Shown: positions 54,017 to 63,201 of the stretch, piece by piece
Layout of the letters: the number at the start of each line of letters is the position of its first letter
Position numbering within the stretch: the first letter of the stretch is position 1
Assembly: GCF_009377195.2 (NCBI RefSeq)
Contig: NZ_VJXX01000001.1
Location: 372,001-436,000, forward strand
Length of the DNA stretch: 64,000 bases
Origin: Arthrobacter bussei
GTDB lineage: Bacteria > Actinomycetota > Actinomycetes > Actinomycetales > Micrococcaceae
Direction: 5' to 3'
Position numbers and translations under genes: made by a program
Notes under the pieces: generated by a model
The model's input: the letters and a program-made list of their open reading frames with translations, nothing else
Told to the model about the DNA's origin: nothing
Databases searched by the model: none

Positions 54017-55132
54017 TCAGGCGGCGTCGTTGCGGTTGTTGGTCCGCCAGCGGATGCCCGCGTCGATGAAGTCGTCGATCTCGCCGTCGAACACCGAGGA
54101 GGTGTTGCCGACCTCGTGGTTGGTGCGCAGGTCCTTGACCATCTGGTACGGATTGAGCACGTAGGAGCGCATCTGGTCACCCCAGGACGCCTTCACGTCA
54201 CCGGCGAACGCCTTCTTCTCCGCGTCCTCCTCCTGCTTCTTGAGCAGCAGGAGCCTGGACTGGAGGACCCGCATGGCGGCAGCGCGGTTCTGGATCTGGG
54301 ACTTCTCGTTCTGCATGGACACGACGGTGCCCGTGGGGAGGTGGGTCAGGCGCACGGCGGAGTCGGTGGTGTTGACCGACTGGCCGCCCGGACCCGACGA
54401 GCGGAAGACGTCGACGCGGATCTCGTTGTCCGGCACCTCGATGACATCCGTCTGCTCGATGAGCGGGATGACCTCGACGGCGGCGAAGGACGTCTGGCGG
54501 CGGCCCTGGTTGTCGAAGGGACTGATGCGCACCAGACGATGCGTCCCGGCCTCGACGGACAGCGTTCCGAAGGCATAGGGCGCCTTGACTTCGAAGGTCG
54601 CGGATTTCAGTCCGGCCTCCTCGGCGTAGGAGGTGTCGAGGACCTGCGTGGGATAGCCGTGGCGCTCCGCCCAGCGGAGGTACATCCTGAGCAGCATCTC
54701 GGCGAAGTCCGCGGCGTCCACTCCTCCGGCGCCGGAGCGGATGGTGACCACGGCCTCGCGCTCGTCCCACTCGCCGGCCAGGAGGGTCACGATCTCGAGG
54801 TCGTCGAGGGACTTCCCGAGGGAGACGAGTTCCTTCTCGGCCTCGGCGAGCGAGTCCTCGTCCCCTTCGTCCTCCGCGAGTTCGACCAGCACCTCGAGGT
54901 CGTCGATGCGGCTGTTCAGGGTCTCGAGGCGCTCGAGCGCGGACTGCCGGTGCGAGAGCTTCGACGTCACCTTCTGCGCCGCCGCGGGGTCGTCCCAGAG
55001 ATCGGGCGCGCCGGCTTCCTCGCTCAGTTCCTCGATGTCCTTGCGCATCCCCTCGACGTCGGAGACCTGCTCGATGGACTGGTACTTGGCGCGCAGGGCG
55101 CGGATCTCAGCGGGAAAATCAGTGGTTGCCAT
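54017..55132 (-). CDS. prfB: Peptide chain release factor 2
   Basis: This 371-residue class I release factor has the RF2 recognition tripeptide SPF (in [10 protein letters not shown]) and the catalytic GGQ ([14 protein letters not shown]). It terminates translation at UGA and UAA. The frame is continuous from ATG 55132, so the programmed +1 frameshift of E. coli prfB is absent. A TAGGCT box nine bases upstream of ATG suggests a very short or absent leader. It precedes ftsEX, a common actinobacterial order. Confidence 0.96.
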   Translation of the reverse strand: MATTDFPAEIRALRAKYQSIEQVSDVEGMRKDIEELSEEAGAPDLWDDPAAAQKVTSKLSHRQSALERLETLNSRIDDLEVLVELAEDEGDEDSLAEAEKELVSLGKSLDDLEIVTLLAGEWDEREAVVTIRSGAGGVDAADFAEMLLRMYLRWAERHGYPTQVLDTSYAEEAGLKSATFEVKAPYAFGTLSVEAGTHRLVRISPFDNQGRRQTSFAAVEVIPLIEQTDVIEVPDNEIRVDVFRSSGPGGQSVNTTDSAVRLTHLPTGTVVSMQNEKSQIQNRAAAMRVLQSRLLLLKKQEEDAEKKAFAGDVKASWGDQMRSYVLNPYQMVKDLRTNHEVGNTSSVFDGEIDDFIDAGIRWRTNNRNDAA

Positions 55133-55236
55133 GGTCGTTCCAGCCTACGTCATGGGTCCGGGCGGGCCGGCGTAGGAGCATTGCAGGACGTCTTCGTCAC
55201 CACCCGTCCGCAGTCGTGCTGTTCGCGCCGTTCCCC

Positions 55237-55719
55237 TCAGCGCACGAGTTGGGCGCGGGCATCAGCCTGCACGACGATCGGGATCCCCTCGGGCACCAGG
55301 AAGTTGACGATGGGCGGCCGAACGACGGCGGTGAGCACCACGCGTGCGGTCCGGCCGTCCGCGGCGCCCGTCGCAGGATCGACCGTCAGCTGATCGAAAC
55401 GCGTCGCGGCGCCCGTGGCGAGGAGGTAGCCGGAGGCGGACTGCTCCACGCCCGCGTCCTGCAGGGACGGTAACGGCGTCGTCGTCCCACCGCTGCCCGC
55501 ATCGATGCTGTAGTTGTCCGCGGCCGCGAGTGCCGCACCATCGGCGACCGACAGCAGCTTCTTGTGCCCGATGTAGACGGCGGACACGGCGAGGACCACC
55601 GTGATCACCAGCAGCGAGATCAGTACGTACCCGATGATGAGGACCCCGACCTGCCCGTCCTCGCAGGCCTGACCCGGGTGGTCCTGGTCCTTCCCGTCGG
55701 GCTGTGTCGGCTCGCTCAT
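55237..55719 (-). CDS. TadE-like/TadG-related secreted pilus-cluster protein
   Basis: This 160-residue protein has a hydrophilic N-terminus and a single helix (GVLIIGYVLISLLVITVVLAVSAVYI, about residues 25-48). Then follows the DGAALAAADNY motif of the Rv3655c-like and TadG-related group, and an exported beta-rich domain. It is the last gene of the Tad cluster and overlaps the previous gene (ATGA, 55716-55719). It probably supports pilus assembly or is a pseudopilin-like component. Confidence 0.8.
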   Translation of the reverse strand: MSEPTQPDGKDQDHPGQACEDGQVGVLIIGYVLISLLVITVVLAVSAVYIGHKKLLSVADGAALAAADNYSIDAGSGGTTTPLPSLQDAGVEQSASGYLLATGAATRFDQLTVDPATGAADGRTARVVLTAVVRPPIVNFLVPEGIPIVVQADARAQLVR

Positions 55720-56258
55720 CCGAATCGCTCGACGATCTGCGTCGAGGTGGAGTCGACCGTCGCGGCTGACGGATACGCGCCTGCAACGGAGGGGACCAGG
55801 GGAAGGGGGACCTCGAGCCGCACCACCACGGTGACGGTGGAGCCCGGGGCGAGGCACTCGTCGCTGCAGGCGATGTCCACGACCGCCTGCTCCGGGGCGA
55901 AACCGAAGTCCGAGAGTGCAAGGCGGGCAGCTTCCCGGGCACGGGCGTCGGCCTCCTGGGGTGTCGGAGCGTCGACGAACACCTTCGCGGCCTGATCGGC
56001 GGCCCCGACCACCGCGAACGAACCACCCTGCACCTGCCCCACGGTCAGGACGAGGTACACCACCGGTACCAGGAGCAGGACGCCCAGGAAGACGAACTCG
56101 ACGACCGCGCTGCCGCGCTCCTCCCGGAGGAGGCCGCCCAACACCCGTGCGCGATGTAGTCGCCGTCCCCCCGTGACCGCACCGGGACGTGCTGATCGGA
56201 CCGGCACTCTTCTTCCGGTGGAGGTGCCGACCGTCGGATCACGACGGAAGGACGGCAT
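55716..56258 (-). CDS. TadE-like pseudopilin (second copy)
   Basis: This 180-residue protein has a basic N-terminus, then the TadE signature ERGSAVVEFVFLGVLLLVPVVYLVLTVGQ (about residues 48-75), where Glu and the following helix resemble pseudopilins. An extracellular domain with a Cys pair (CSDEC) follows. ATG 56258 is one possible start; a later one is possible. It overlaps the end of the damaged first tadE by 20 bases. TadE proteins assist Flp pilus assembly. Confidence 0.8.
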   Translation of the reverse strand: MPSFRRDPTVGTSTGRRVPVRSARPGAVTGGRRLHRARVLGGLLREERGSAVVEFVFLGVLLLVPVVYLVLTVGQVQGGSFAVVGAADQAAKVFVDAPTPQEADARAREAARLALSDFGFAPEQAVVDIACSDECLAPGSTVTVVVRLEVPLPLVPSVAGAYPSAATVDSTSTQIVERFG

Positions 56259-56652
56259 GACCGCGTACCTCCATGACACCGGCCGGCCCGATCAGGCCGA
56301 TCACCGGCAGGGGCGCACGGACGACGACCTCGAGCGTCCGCACGCCCCCGACCGTGCTCTCTCCGACCGTGACGTCCGAGCTGTAGGAGTCGGCCAGCGA
56401 TCCCCTGATCAACTCTTCCGCCCGTCCGACGGCGTCCTGCGGGCTGCGATCGGCGAGGGTGCCTTACCGGGCTCCCGAGGACGCGGCGTCGATCAGGGTG
56501 TTGCGGACGTGCAGGACCAGCGTGAGCTGGATGATCGCGACGAAGATCACCGTCAGGAGTCCGCCGATCAGCGCGAAGTCCACGACCGCGGCGCCGCGTT
56601 CCGGCTCCTCGCGGGCCCTGCTGCCCTGCAACCGACGGAGGGTGGCCGTCAT
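56239..56652 (-). pseudogene. TadE-like pseudopilin (first copy), interrupted by in-frame TAA
   Basis: ATG 56652 directly follows the pilin stop. The frame encodes ERGAAVVDFALIGGLLTVIFV and continues to VRNTLIDAASSGAR. It then meets TAA (56466 to 56464), where TadE proteins have Tyr (GARYGTLADR). The same frame continues after the stop with GTLADRSPQDAVGRAEELIR, ending in VRGHAVLPS at 56239. The full product would be 137 residues. A single base change explains the stop; read-through is possible but unsupported. Confidence 0.85.
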
Positions 56653-56868
56653 CTAGGGTGAGACCTGGTCGATCGCCTGGTTGAAGAGGCCCTCGAGCGC
56701 CGGACCCGCGATGGCGAGCAGTGCCGCGACCAGTACGGCGGACATGAGCGTGATCATGACCCAACCGGGCACGTCACCGCGTTCCCGGTCCTCGGCCGGA
56801 TGCAGCAGGGCGGCTCCCGTCGCCAGCAGGAGCAGGGTGAGGCGCTGTGCAGTTGTCATGATTCTCAT
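56653..56868 (-). CDS. Flp-type pilin-like protein of the Tad cluster
   Basis: This 71-residue protein has a short basic and hydrophobic N-terminus, then ERGDVPGWVMITLMSAVLVAALLAIAGPALEGLFNQAIDQV. The Gly/Asp-containing cut site followed by one hydrophobic helix resembles Flp pilin or DUF4244 proteins found between tadC and tadE in Actinobacteria. ATG 56868 follows AAGGGG. No prepilin peptidase is in the window. Confidence 0.75.
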   Translation of the reverse strand: MRIMTTAQRLTLLLLATGAALLHPAEDRERGDVPGWVMITLMSAVLVAALLAIAGPALEGLFNQAIDQVSP

Positions 56869-56993
56869 GGAATTGCCCCTTGCAGTGGTGATTCGTGGAG
56901 TGACGGCCCGTGCAGTGGTGGATCGAGGCATGCGTATCGTGGAGCCCACAGTAGAGGGCGGAGGCGTCTCTGGACATGGGGAGCTCGTCGTCG

Positions 56994-57935
56994 TCACAGG
57001 CCGAGGTTGATCAGCGCTATGCCGGGATAGACGGCGAAGAGCACCGTCAGCGGTAGCACGCCGAACACCAGCGGGACCATCATGGCGATTTCCTTCTTGC
57101 CGGCCGATTCCATGAGTTCACGCTTCGCGAGGTCACGGACGTCCTGCGCCTGCGCCCTCAGCACGTCGGCGAGAGGCGTACCCCGCTGCACGGCCACGGT
57201 GATCCCGTCGACGAAACGGGCGAGCGGCGCCAGCCGCGTCCTGTTCGAGAAATCCTGGAGTGCCTCCACCAGGGGCCTTCCCGCTCTCGTCGCCGCGAGC
57301 ACGAGCGCGAACTCTCCTGCAAGCTCGCCCTGTGCCGTGCGGCAGATGCGCTCCAGGGCTCCTGTTGTGCTCTCCCCCGCCGATACGGCGAGAGCCATCA
57401 GCTCGGCGAGGCTCGGGAACTCGGCGAGCATGCGGGCCTCCCGCCGCTTGATGTCGGATGAAAGAACGTAGTCCCTGCCGACGAACCCCATGATGGCGCA
57501 GCCGAGGACGATCAGCACGGCCAGCGGCAGGTCGGCGGATCCCGATGCGGCGAGGAGAACCATCATCATCGTGGAACCGGCGACTGCGCCCGCCGACCAC
57601 AGAAGTTGCTGGGCGCGGAAGTCCGCCGGTGTCTGGCCCCGGCCGGCCTGATCGAGCCGCCGTGACAGTGACGCCGTCGCCGGATCGAAGCGGTGCGACC
57701 ACCGGACGGCATCCGCGAGAATCGGACGCAGGATCCTCTCCAGCGGGCCGAAGGGAGTGACGTTCGACGTGCCATGGACCAGGAGCCGTGACTGCACGTC
57801 GACGGCCCGCAACTGGGGGGCGATGCGCTCGGTAAGGGTTGCGGGACGCATCAGGGGAAGGCGGACGAACGTCAGCCACAGTCCCGCTCCGAAAGCCAGA
57901 CCGCACAGCGCAGCGAGGGCCAGTGGTGGAGTCAT
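56994..57935 (-). CDS. tadC: Tad pilus inner-membrane platform protein TadC
   Basis: This 313-residue type II secretion F-domain protein has helices at the N-terminus, around residue 115-165, and at the C-terminus (MMVPLVFGVLPLTVLFAVYPGI). The cytoplasmic domain contains FPSLAELMALAVSAGESTTGALERIC and GTPLADVLRAQAQDVRDLAKRELME. With TadB it forms the platform for pilus polymerisation. ATG 57935 overlaps the tadB stop (ATGA). Confidence 0.88.
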   Translation of the reverse strand: MTPPLALAALCGLAFGAGLWLTFVRLPLMRPATLTERIAPQLRAVDVQSRLLVHGTSNVTPFGPLERILRPILADAVRWSHRFDPATASLSRRLDQAGRGQTPADFRAQQLLWSAGAVAGSTMMMVLLAASGSADLPLAVLIVLGCAIMGFVGRDYVLSSDIKRREARMLAEFPSLAELMALAVSAGESTTGALERICRTAQGELAGEFALVLAATRAGRPLVEALQDFSNRTRLAPLARFVDGITVAVQRGTPLADVLRAQAQDVRDLAKRELMESAGKKEIAMMVPLVFGVLPLTVLFAVYPGIALINLGL

Positions 57936-58789
57936 CGCAGAACCCTCTCGTCCTCGGGAAGCGCTCCGACGCGCAGCATCACGCGGTAGCAGACGACGGA
58001 CACCACCAGGCCACCGAGCAGGACTGCAGCACCGGCTGTCGAGTTGTAGGCACGGACGGCTTCGGGGCGGGTCGAGAGCAGCAGGAGCACGAGCCACGGC
58101 GCGGCAACCGCCAGCCGGGCGGCATTCACGGTCCACGACTGCCGCGCCTCGAGCTCGCTGCGTGTCCGTGCTGCGTCGCGCAGGAATTCCGACAGCGTGC
58201 CGAGCAGTCGGCCGAGGTCGGATCCGCCCACCTCCCGTGTCATCCGGAGGGCTTCGACGATGCGGTCCGCAACGGGATCGGCCAATCGCTCCTTGAGCCG
58301 ATCGAGGGCGTCCTCGAAGCGGCCTCCTGCGCTGTAATCGGCGGCGAAGGCTCGGAAAGCGGGCCGCAATTCGATGGGCCCCTTCTCGCCGAGTTGCACC
58401 AGAGCCTCGGGCAGCGAAAGCCCGGCGCGGATGGCGGACCGCAGGTGGTCGACGGCGTCCGGCCAGAGTTCGCGCAGCGACGCTGTGCGCTTCGCCGCGC
58501 GCCATCGAACGATCGCGAAGGGAAGGAAACCCCCGAACAGGGCGAAACACAGCGCGATGGGCATCGATCCGGTCAGCACGAAGCCGAGAAGGAGCACGAA
58601 GAAGCCGACTGCGGCACACGAGGCCAGGAGGCCGATCGTCGAAACACGCTCCACCCCTGCCCTGATTAGCAGATCGTCGATCGACCTCCGCCGGGTGCGC
58701 CTGCCTCGCGGTGCGACCGGACGCTCCCAGAAGGACCACCAGACGAGGAAGAGCCCGACGCCCAGGCCGACTCCGAGGGCCGTGTTCAC
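57932..58789 (-). CDS. tadB: Tad pilus inner-membrane platform protein TadB
   Basis: This 285-residue T2SF-domain protein starts at GTG 58789, overlapping the tadA stop. Helices lie near residues 5-20, 50-90 and at the C-terminus. The cytoplasmic domain has LWPDAVDHLRSAIRAGLSLPEALVQLGE and EVGGSDLGRLLGTLSEFLR. It pairs with TadC as the second platform subunit, and the two genes are translationally coupled. Confidence 0.88.
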   Translation of the reverse strand: MNTALGVGLGVGLFLVWWSFWERPVAPRGRRTRRRSIDDLLIRAGVERVSTIGLLASCAAVGFFVLLLGFVLTGSMPIALCFALFGGFLPFAIVRWRAAKRTASLRELWPDAVDHLRSAIRAGLSLPEALVQLGEKGPIELRPAFRAFAADYSAGGRFEDALDRLKERLADPVADRIVEALRMTREVGGSDLGRLLGTLSEFLRDAARTRSELEARQSWTVNAARLAVAAPWLVLLLLSTRPEAVRAYNSTAGAAVLLGGLVVSVVCYRVMLRVGALPEDERVLR

Positions 58790-60012
58790 GATCGGACCCC
58801 GAGAACGGATCCGATGTCGACGCCCGCTGCGCTGAACTTCTCCTCCGCCGGCATGCCGGTGGCCGTGAGCTCCAGGGTTCCGCCGACGCGGCGGAAGATC
58901 GACGAGGATTCGATGACGCCGTTCTCGACCCTCCGCCCCAGCGCCATGATCTCCATGACGCGGCGCTGACCGCCGGGAAGCCGCGCGCAGTGGACAACGA
59001 GGTCGATGCAGGACGCGACGGTAGGAAGGACGAAGTTGCTCGAGATGTTCTCTCCGGCGAGCAGCGGCAGGGTGCAGATCTTCGTGACGGCGTCGTGAGC
59101 GCTGTTGGCGTGCACGCTGCACATCCCCGGCAATCCACTGTTCAGGGCGATCAGCATGTCGAGGCACTCGGCCTCCCTCACCTCGCCGACGATCAGGCGG
59201 TCGGGCCTCATGCGCAGAGCCTCCTTCACCAGCCGGCGGAGTGGGATCTCACCGTGGCCCTCGAGGTTCGGCTGGCGGCACTGCAGGCCGACGACGTCCC
59301 GCAACGGCAGCTGGAGCTCGAAGATCTCCTCCACCGTGATCACTCGCTCGCGCGGCCCGATGGACGCGCCGAGGCAGTTGAGCATCGTGGTCTTCCCGGC
59401 CTGGGTCGCTCCGGAGACGAGGATGTTCAACCCGCTCGCGACCGCGACCCCAAGGAAGCGCGCTGCCTGCGGCGACAGCGTCCCGAGCTCCACCAGGTGC
59501 TCGAGCCTCGACGCCCGAACGATGAACTTCCTGATGTTGACGGACCAGTGCTGCCGCGTGACGTCGGGGATCACGACGTGAAGGCGTGATCCGTCAGGAA
59601 GAGAGGCATCGACGAACGGGGAGGAGAGGTCGAGGCGCCGCCCCGAGGACTTCAGCATCTTCTCCACGAGGTTGCGCACCTGCCGGTCCGTCAGGGACAG
59701 GGCGGTGAGCTCGGACTCACCGTTCCGCGCGATGTACACCTCGGTCGGCGCGTTGATCCAGATCTCCTCGATCGCAGGATCGTCGAGCAGGGGTTGAAGG
59801 GCGCCGAACCCTGCCACGGCGTCGTACACCTGCTTCCGGGCCAGATCGAGGCGGCCCAGCGGAGGCAGCACGCCGAGAACCGAGCGCTCCTCGTAGTCGG
59901 CCACGGCATCGTGCACGAGGAGTTGGACCTCGGAGCCCTGATGCGCCGGGTCGAGACCACGTCGCCGGATGAGCTCCCGCACCTCATCCTCGACCAGGCG
60001 CACACCGTCCAT
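58786..60012 (-). CDS. tadA: Tad pilus assembly ATPase TadA/CpaF
   Basis: This 408-residue secretion ATPase of the CpaF group has Walker A SGATQAGKTTM, a RLIVGEVREAECLDMLIALNSG Walker B/Asp box region and HANSAHDAVTKI. The N-terminus includes VAGFGALQPLLDDPAIEEIWINAPTEVYIAR. It powers Flp pilus assembly. ATG 60012 follows AGGGAG; ATG 60057 is a weaker alternative. A TAGGGT box (60090 to 60085) is its likely -10. The CpaE/TadZ partner gene is not adjacent. Confidence 0.92.
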   Translation of the reverse strand: MDGVRLVEDEVRELIRRRGLDPAHQGSEVQLLVHDAVADYEERSVLGVLPPLGRLDLARKQVYDAVAGFGALQPLLDDPAIEEIWINAPTEVYIARNGESELTALSLTDRQVRNLVEKMLKSSGRRLDLSSPFVDASLPDGSRLHVVIPDVTRQHWSVNIRKFIVRASRLEHLVELGTLSPQAARFLGVAVASGLNILVSGATQAGKTTMLNCLGASIGPRERVITVEEIFELQLPLRDVVGLQCRQPNLEGHGEIPLRRLVKEALRMRPDRLIVGEVREAECLDMLIALNSGLPGMCSVHANSAHDAVTKICTLPLLAGENISSNFVLPTVASCIDLVVHCARLPGGQRRVMEIMALGRRVENGVIESSSIFRRVGGTLELTATGMPAEEKFSAAGVDIGSVLGVRS

Positions 60013-60325
60013 GCCGTTCTCCCTGATTGTCCGGACGCCGGACGGACGCCGAGCCATCCAGGTCCGCTGCCGTGCCTTACCCTACTGAAGGCGACCGGTG
60101 CCGAACAGATGCTTCGGAGTATGTGTACAACTCGAGCCGGGTGAATCCCTACAGGACGATGTGGCCCACACCTCGTCGACACGCCGCTGGAAATGCCGTG
60201 ACACACGCAGGTTTTACCTAAGATTCGCCTTTCACTTCAGAAACGTTAGTCACACCTGTAACAGGAATGTAGTCTGCACGGGATTCACTCAGCTGGCTGA
60301 CGCCCGGATTCTGCTGGAGAAACCC
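60013..60325. other. Divergent promoter region between tadA and the metalloprotease gene
   Basis: This 313-base region has no convincing gene and contains AT-richer patches. A CCTGTAACAGG palindrome (60255-60265) lies near TAGTCT (60270-60275), a possible -10 for the protease. TAGGGT on the minus strand serves tadA. The palindrome close to the promoter may be an operator. Confidence 0.5.
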
Positions 60326-63172
60326 GTGACCTTGCCCTCCCCCGCCCGGCTTCTGTGCGCCGCCCTACTGTCCTTCGGTCTCGTGGGCAGCGCGGTTCCC
60401 GCAGTAGCGAACGACGCAGTACCGGCGGCGCCGCCGTCGACCGCCCCGGCCTCGCCCGCCACGGTCGCCACCCAGCAGCCGCTGGAGCCCGCGACGCTGC
60501 CGACCACAGCGCCCGTCGCGCCGGTCCCGGCCGGGACCGTCCCTGCGACCGGGAAAAGCACGGGGGCCGCGGAACCGTCGACGGTGCAGCCGTCGGAGGT
60601 CGCCCTTGTGCCGTCGCCGGCCGCCAAGACGCCCGCACAGAACGAGGTGACCTCGTTCGTTCCGGACCTGAACTGGAATCCCCTCGACGACCCTGAGTCC
60701 AACGCCCGGTACGGCGAGCACTTCGCTCAGCCGATCACACCGCTGAAGACGGCGTCGCCACTGGGCCTCGACGACGAAGGCGGCAGCGCCGCCATCGCGC
60801 CGCGCTCGGGCACCTTCAAGGTCACGCTGGTCACGGTGCAACTGTCGGGGAAGACAGTTGCAGACACCGATGCGATCAACATGACCGCGGCGCGCAACTC
60901 CATCACCAGTGCGAACGGTTACTGGAACTCGGCCTCGGCGGGCCGCCTCTCCATCACCAAGGTGAACGAGCTCCGTCACAAGTCGGCGGCGAAGATCACC
61001 GACTCCTACGGCACCATCATGGCGACCGTGACCAAGGAGCTGAACTGGCAGTACCGCTCCTACGAATCCCTCGTGATCTTCGTCCCCCACGCTGACCTCA
61101 ACTACAACGGGTCCTGGGGCATCCTGGGCGGTGGCTTCACGGACAGCGCGACCAGCGGACGCGTCATCATGCCCTACCCGTCGGCCCTGACGAACAACGT
61201 CGTGACCCACGAATTCGGCCACGTCCTCGGGCTGCACCACGCCAACTCCCTGTACTGCGGCAACGCCCGCCAGGACGTTCCGCGGGCGGGCTCCTCGTGG
61301 GCCGACTCCTCCTGCTACTCCGCGGAGTACAGCGACACCACCGACCTCATGGGCTATGCACAGGTCAGCAGTCCGGCCATCAATGCCTTCATGTGGGAGT
61401 ACGGAGGATTCGGGCGCGGGGACGAGATCCGCAACCTCGGCACACCGACGGCTTCCCAGTCCCTGACGCTGCGCCCCTGGGCCGGAGGATCGTCAGGCAG
61501 GGCGGCGAAGTTCACCGACCCGGCCAGCGGCGAGACCTACTATCTCGAACTGCGGGCCCCTGTCGGGTACGACACGGCCACGGCCGTGGGAGGTAATCGC
61601 GGAGTCAAGATCACCAAGAAGGACGTGCTGGGCTGGAGCGGCAACGCGTCGATCGTCCTGACCCCCAACAGCCTCCGCTCGGGCTGGGGCAACACCACGC
61701 TCACCTGGCAGCAGGGACAGACCTTCACCACCCATGCCGGCACGCGTATCCGCATCGACTCCGTGACCAATGACGCGGCGAGCGTGAGCATCCTGCTCGC
61801 CAACCGGCCCGCGATCGGCTCGTACGACGCCCTCTCGGCTTCCCGCAACGTGGACACCGCCTTCGTCAGGGTGCAGGGCTGGGCCGCCGACCCCAATCAG
61901 CCGTCGGCTTCCACCGAGGCGCATGCCTACGTCACCGGTCCGGACGGCGTGAAGCGGGGCTACGTCATCAACGCCACCCGCAGCCGGCCGGACGTCAACG
62001 CGGCGATGTCCCTGGGCGGCAACCACGGATTCGTCGGCGACATCGCCGTCAACAGGTCCGGCCGGTACGAGGTGTGCATGTTCGCCATCGGCGGTGTTAA
62101 CACCGAACTCGGGTGCAAGCAGATCCAGGTCAGTAATGCGGAGCAGCCCATCGGCGCACTCGACGACGTCACGGTGGTGCAGTCCTCGGGGAGGGTGAAC
62201 CTCAACGTCAGGGGCTGGACCATGGATCCCGCCCGCTCCTCGTCGAGCACTCCGGTCCACGTCTACGTCACCGCACCGAACGGCGTCCGGACGGGGTACG
62301 CCTTCACGGCGAACAAGAACCGCGCAGACGTCAACAGCGCCCTGGCGGTGACGGGACTGCACGGATTCCAGGACGACATCAGCATCGACGCACCGGGGCG
62401 CTACACCGTCTGCGCCTACGCCATCGGCCTCAACTTCAACACGGCACTCCCGTGCAGGACCCTGCAGATCGGCGCTGCCCTGCCGATCGGGAGCCTGGAC
62501 GAAGTACGGGTCGAGAAGACGGCGACCACGGCGACCCTGCGGGTCCGGGGCTGGACCATGGAGCGCGAGAACGCTCAGGCCTCCATCCCCGTGCACATCT
62601 ACGTCACCGATCCTTCCGGTCGCAAGGTCGGCACTGCCTACCTGGCCGACAAGACCCGGAACGACGTCAACAGTGTCCTCGATGTCAGCGGGTCCCACGG
62701 ATTCGAGCAGGTCATCTCGGCGCCGAGGGCGGGCACGTACACGGTCTGTGCCTACGGCATCGCCGTCAGCCCGTTCTCCAGGGAGAACCCCCTGCTCGGA
62801 TGCACCACGGTGCGCACCGGGGTCGCCGAGGCGCCCAAGGGTTCCCTCGATGCCGTACGCGTCGACTCGACGAGTAGCGGGGCAGTGATCGAGGCCCGCG
62901 GCTGGGCCGTGGACCGCGACATGGCGCCGCAGTCGACGACGGTCCACACCTACATCACCTATCCGAACGGATCGCGCAAGGGATTCGTCTACCCGACCGG
63001 CGTCTTGAGGTCCGATGTCAACAGCTACCTCGGCATCTCCGGCCAGCACGGCTATGTGACGCGGACACCGGTCACGCAGCGCGGCTCCTACCAGGTGTGT
63101 ACCTACGGCATCGGCACATCCCCCTACTCGACCGGCAACAGCCTCCTGGGCTGCATCTCGCTCCGCTACTGA
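60326..63172 (+). CDS. Secreted zinc metalloprotease with four C-terminal RGW-type repeats
   Basis: This 948-residue protein has a signal peptide (residues 1-29, PAVAN cut) and a Pro/Ala/Thr-rich linker to about 110. The metzincin-type catalytic domain has HEFGHVLGLHH (residues 295-305, E296 catalytic) and a Met-turn DLMGY (M342). Four repeats of about 110 residues begin near 498, 610, 722 and 839. Each has GSLDxV, RGWxxD, VHxYVT, RxDVN, HGF and GxYxVCxY elements with paired Cys. GTG 60326 follows GGAGA. The repeats resemble those in Arthrobacter muramidases and may bind the wall. Confidence 0.88.
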   Translation: MTLPSPARLLCAALLSFGLVGSAVPAVANDAVPAAPPSTAPASPATVATQQPLEPATLPTTAPVAPVPAGTVPATGKSTGAAEPSTVQPSEVALVPSPAAKTPAQNEVTSFVPDLNWNPLDDPESNARYGEHFAQPITPLKTASPLGLDDEGGSAAIAPRSGTFKVTLVTVQLSGKTVADTDAINMTAARNSITSANGYWNSASAGRLSITKVNELRHKSAAKITDSYGTIMATVTKELNWQYRSYESLVIFVPHADLNYNGSWGILGGGFTDSATSGRVIMPYPSALTNNVVTHEFGHVLGLHHANSLYCGNARQDVPRAGSSWADSSCYSAEYSDTTDLMGYAQVSSPAINAFMWEYGGFGRGDEIRNLGTPTASQSLTLRPWAGGSSGRAAKFTDPASGETYYLELRAPVGYDTATAVGGNRGVKITKKDVLGWSGNASIVLTPNSLRSGWGNTTLTWQQGQTFTTHAGTRIRIDSVTNDAASVSILLANRPAIGSYDALSASRNVDTAFVRVQGWAADPNQPSASTEAHAYVTGPDGVKRGYVINATRSRPDVNAAMSLGGNHGFVGDIAVNRSGRYEVCMFAIGGVNTELGCKQIQVSNAEQPIGALDDVTVVQSSGRVNLNVRGWTMDPARSSSSTPVHVYVTAPNGVRTGYAFTANKNRADVNSALAVTGLHGFQDDISIDAPGRYTVCAYAIGLNFNTALPCRTLQIGAALPIGSLDEVRVEKTATTATLRVRGWTMERENAQASIPVHIYVTDPSGRKVGTAYLADKTRNDVNSVLDVSGSHGFEQVISAPRAGTYTVCAYGIAVSPFSRENPLLGCTTVRTGVAEAPKGSLDAVRVDSTSSGAVIEARGWAVDRDMAPQSTTVHTYITYPNGSRKGFVYPTGVLRSDVNSYLGISGQHGYVTRTPVTQRGSYQVCTYGIGTSPYSTGNSLLGCISLRY

Positions 63173-63201
63173 TGGCCGATACAACCGAAGGAAGTATGAC
63201 C

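Noticed and set aside
56994-59138. 714-codon minus-strand frame extending upstream of tadC
   Set aside because: Only the part from ATG 57935 is TadC; the rest reads tadB and tadA out of frame.
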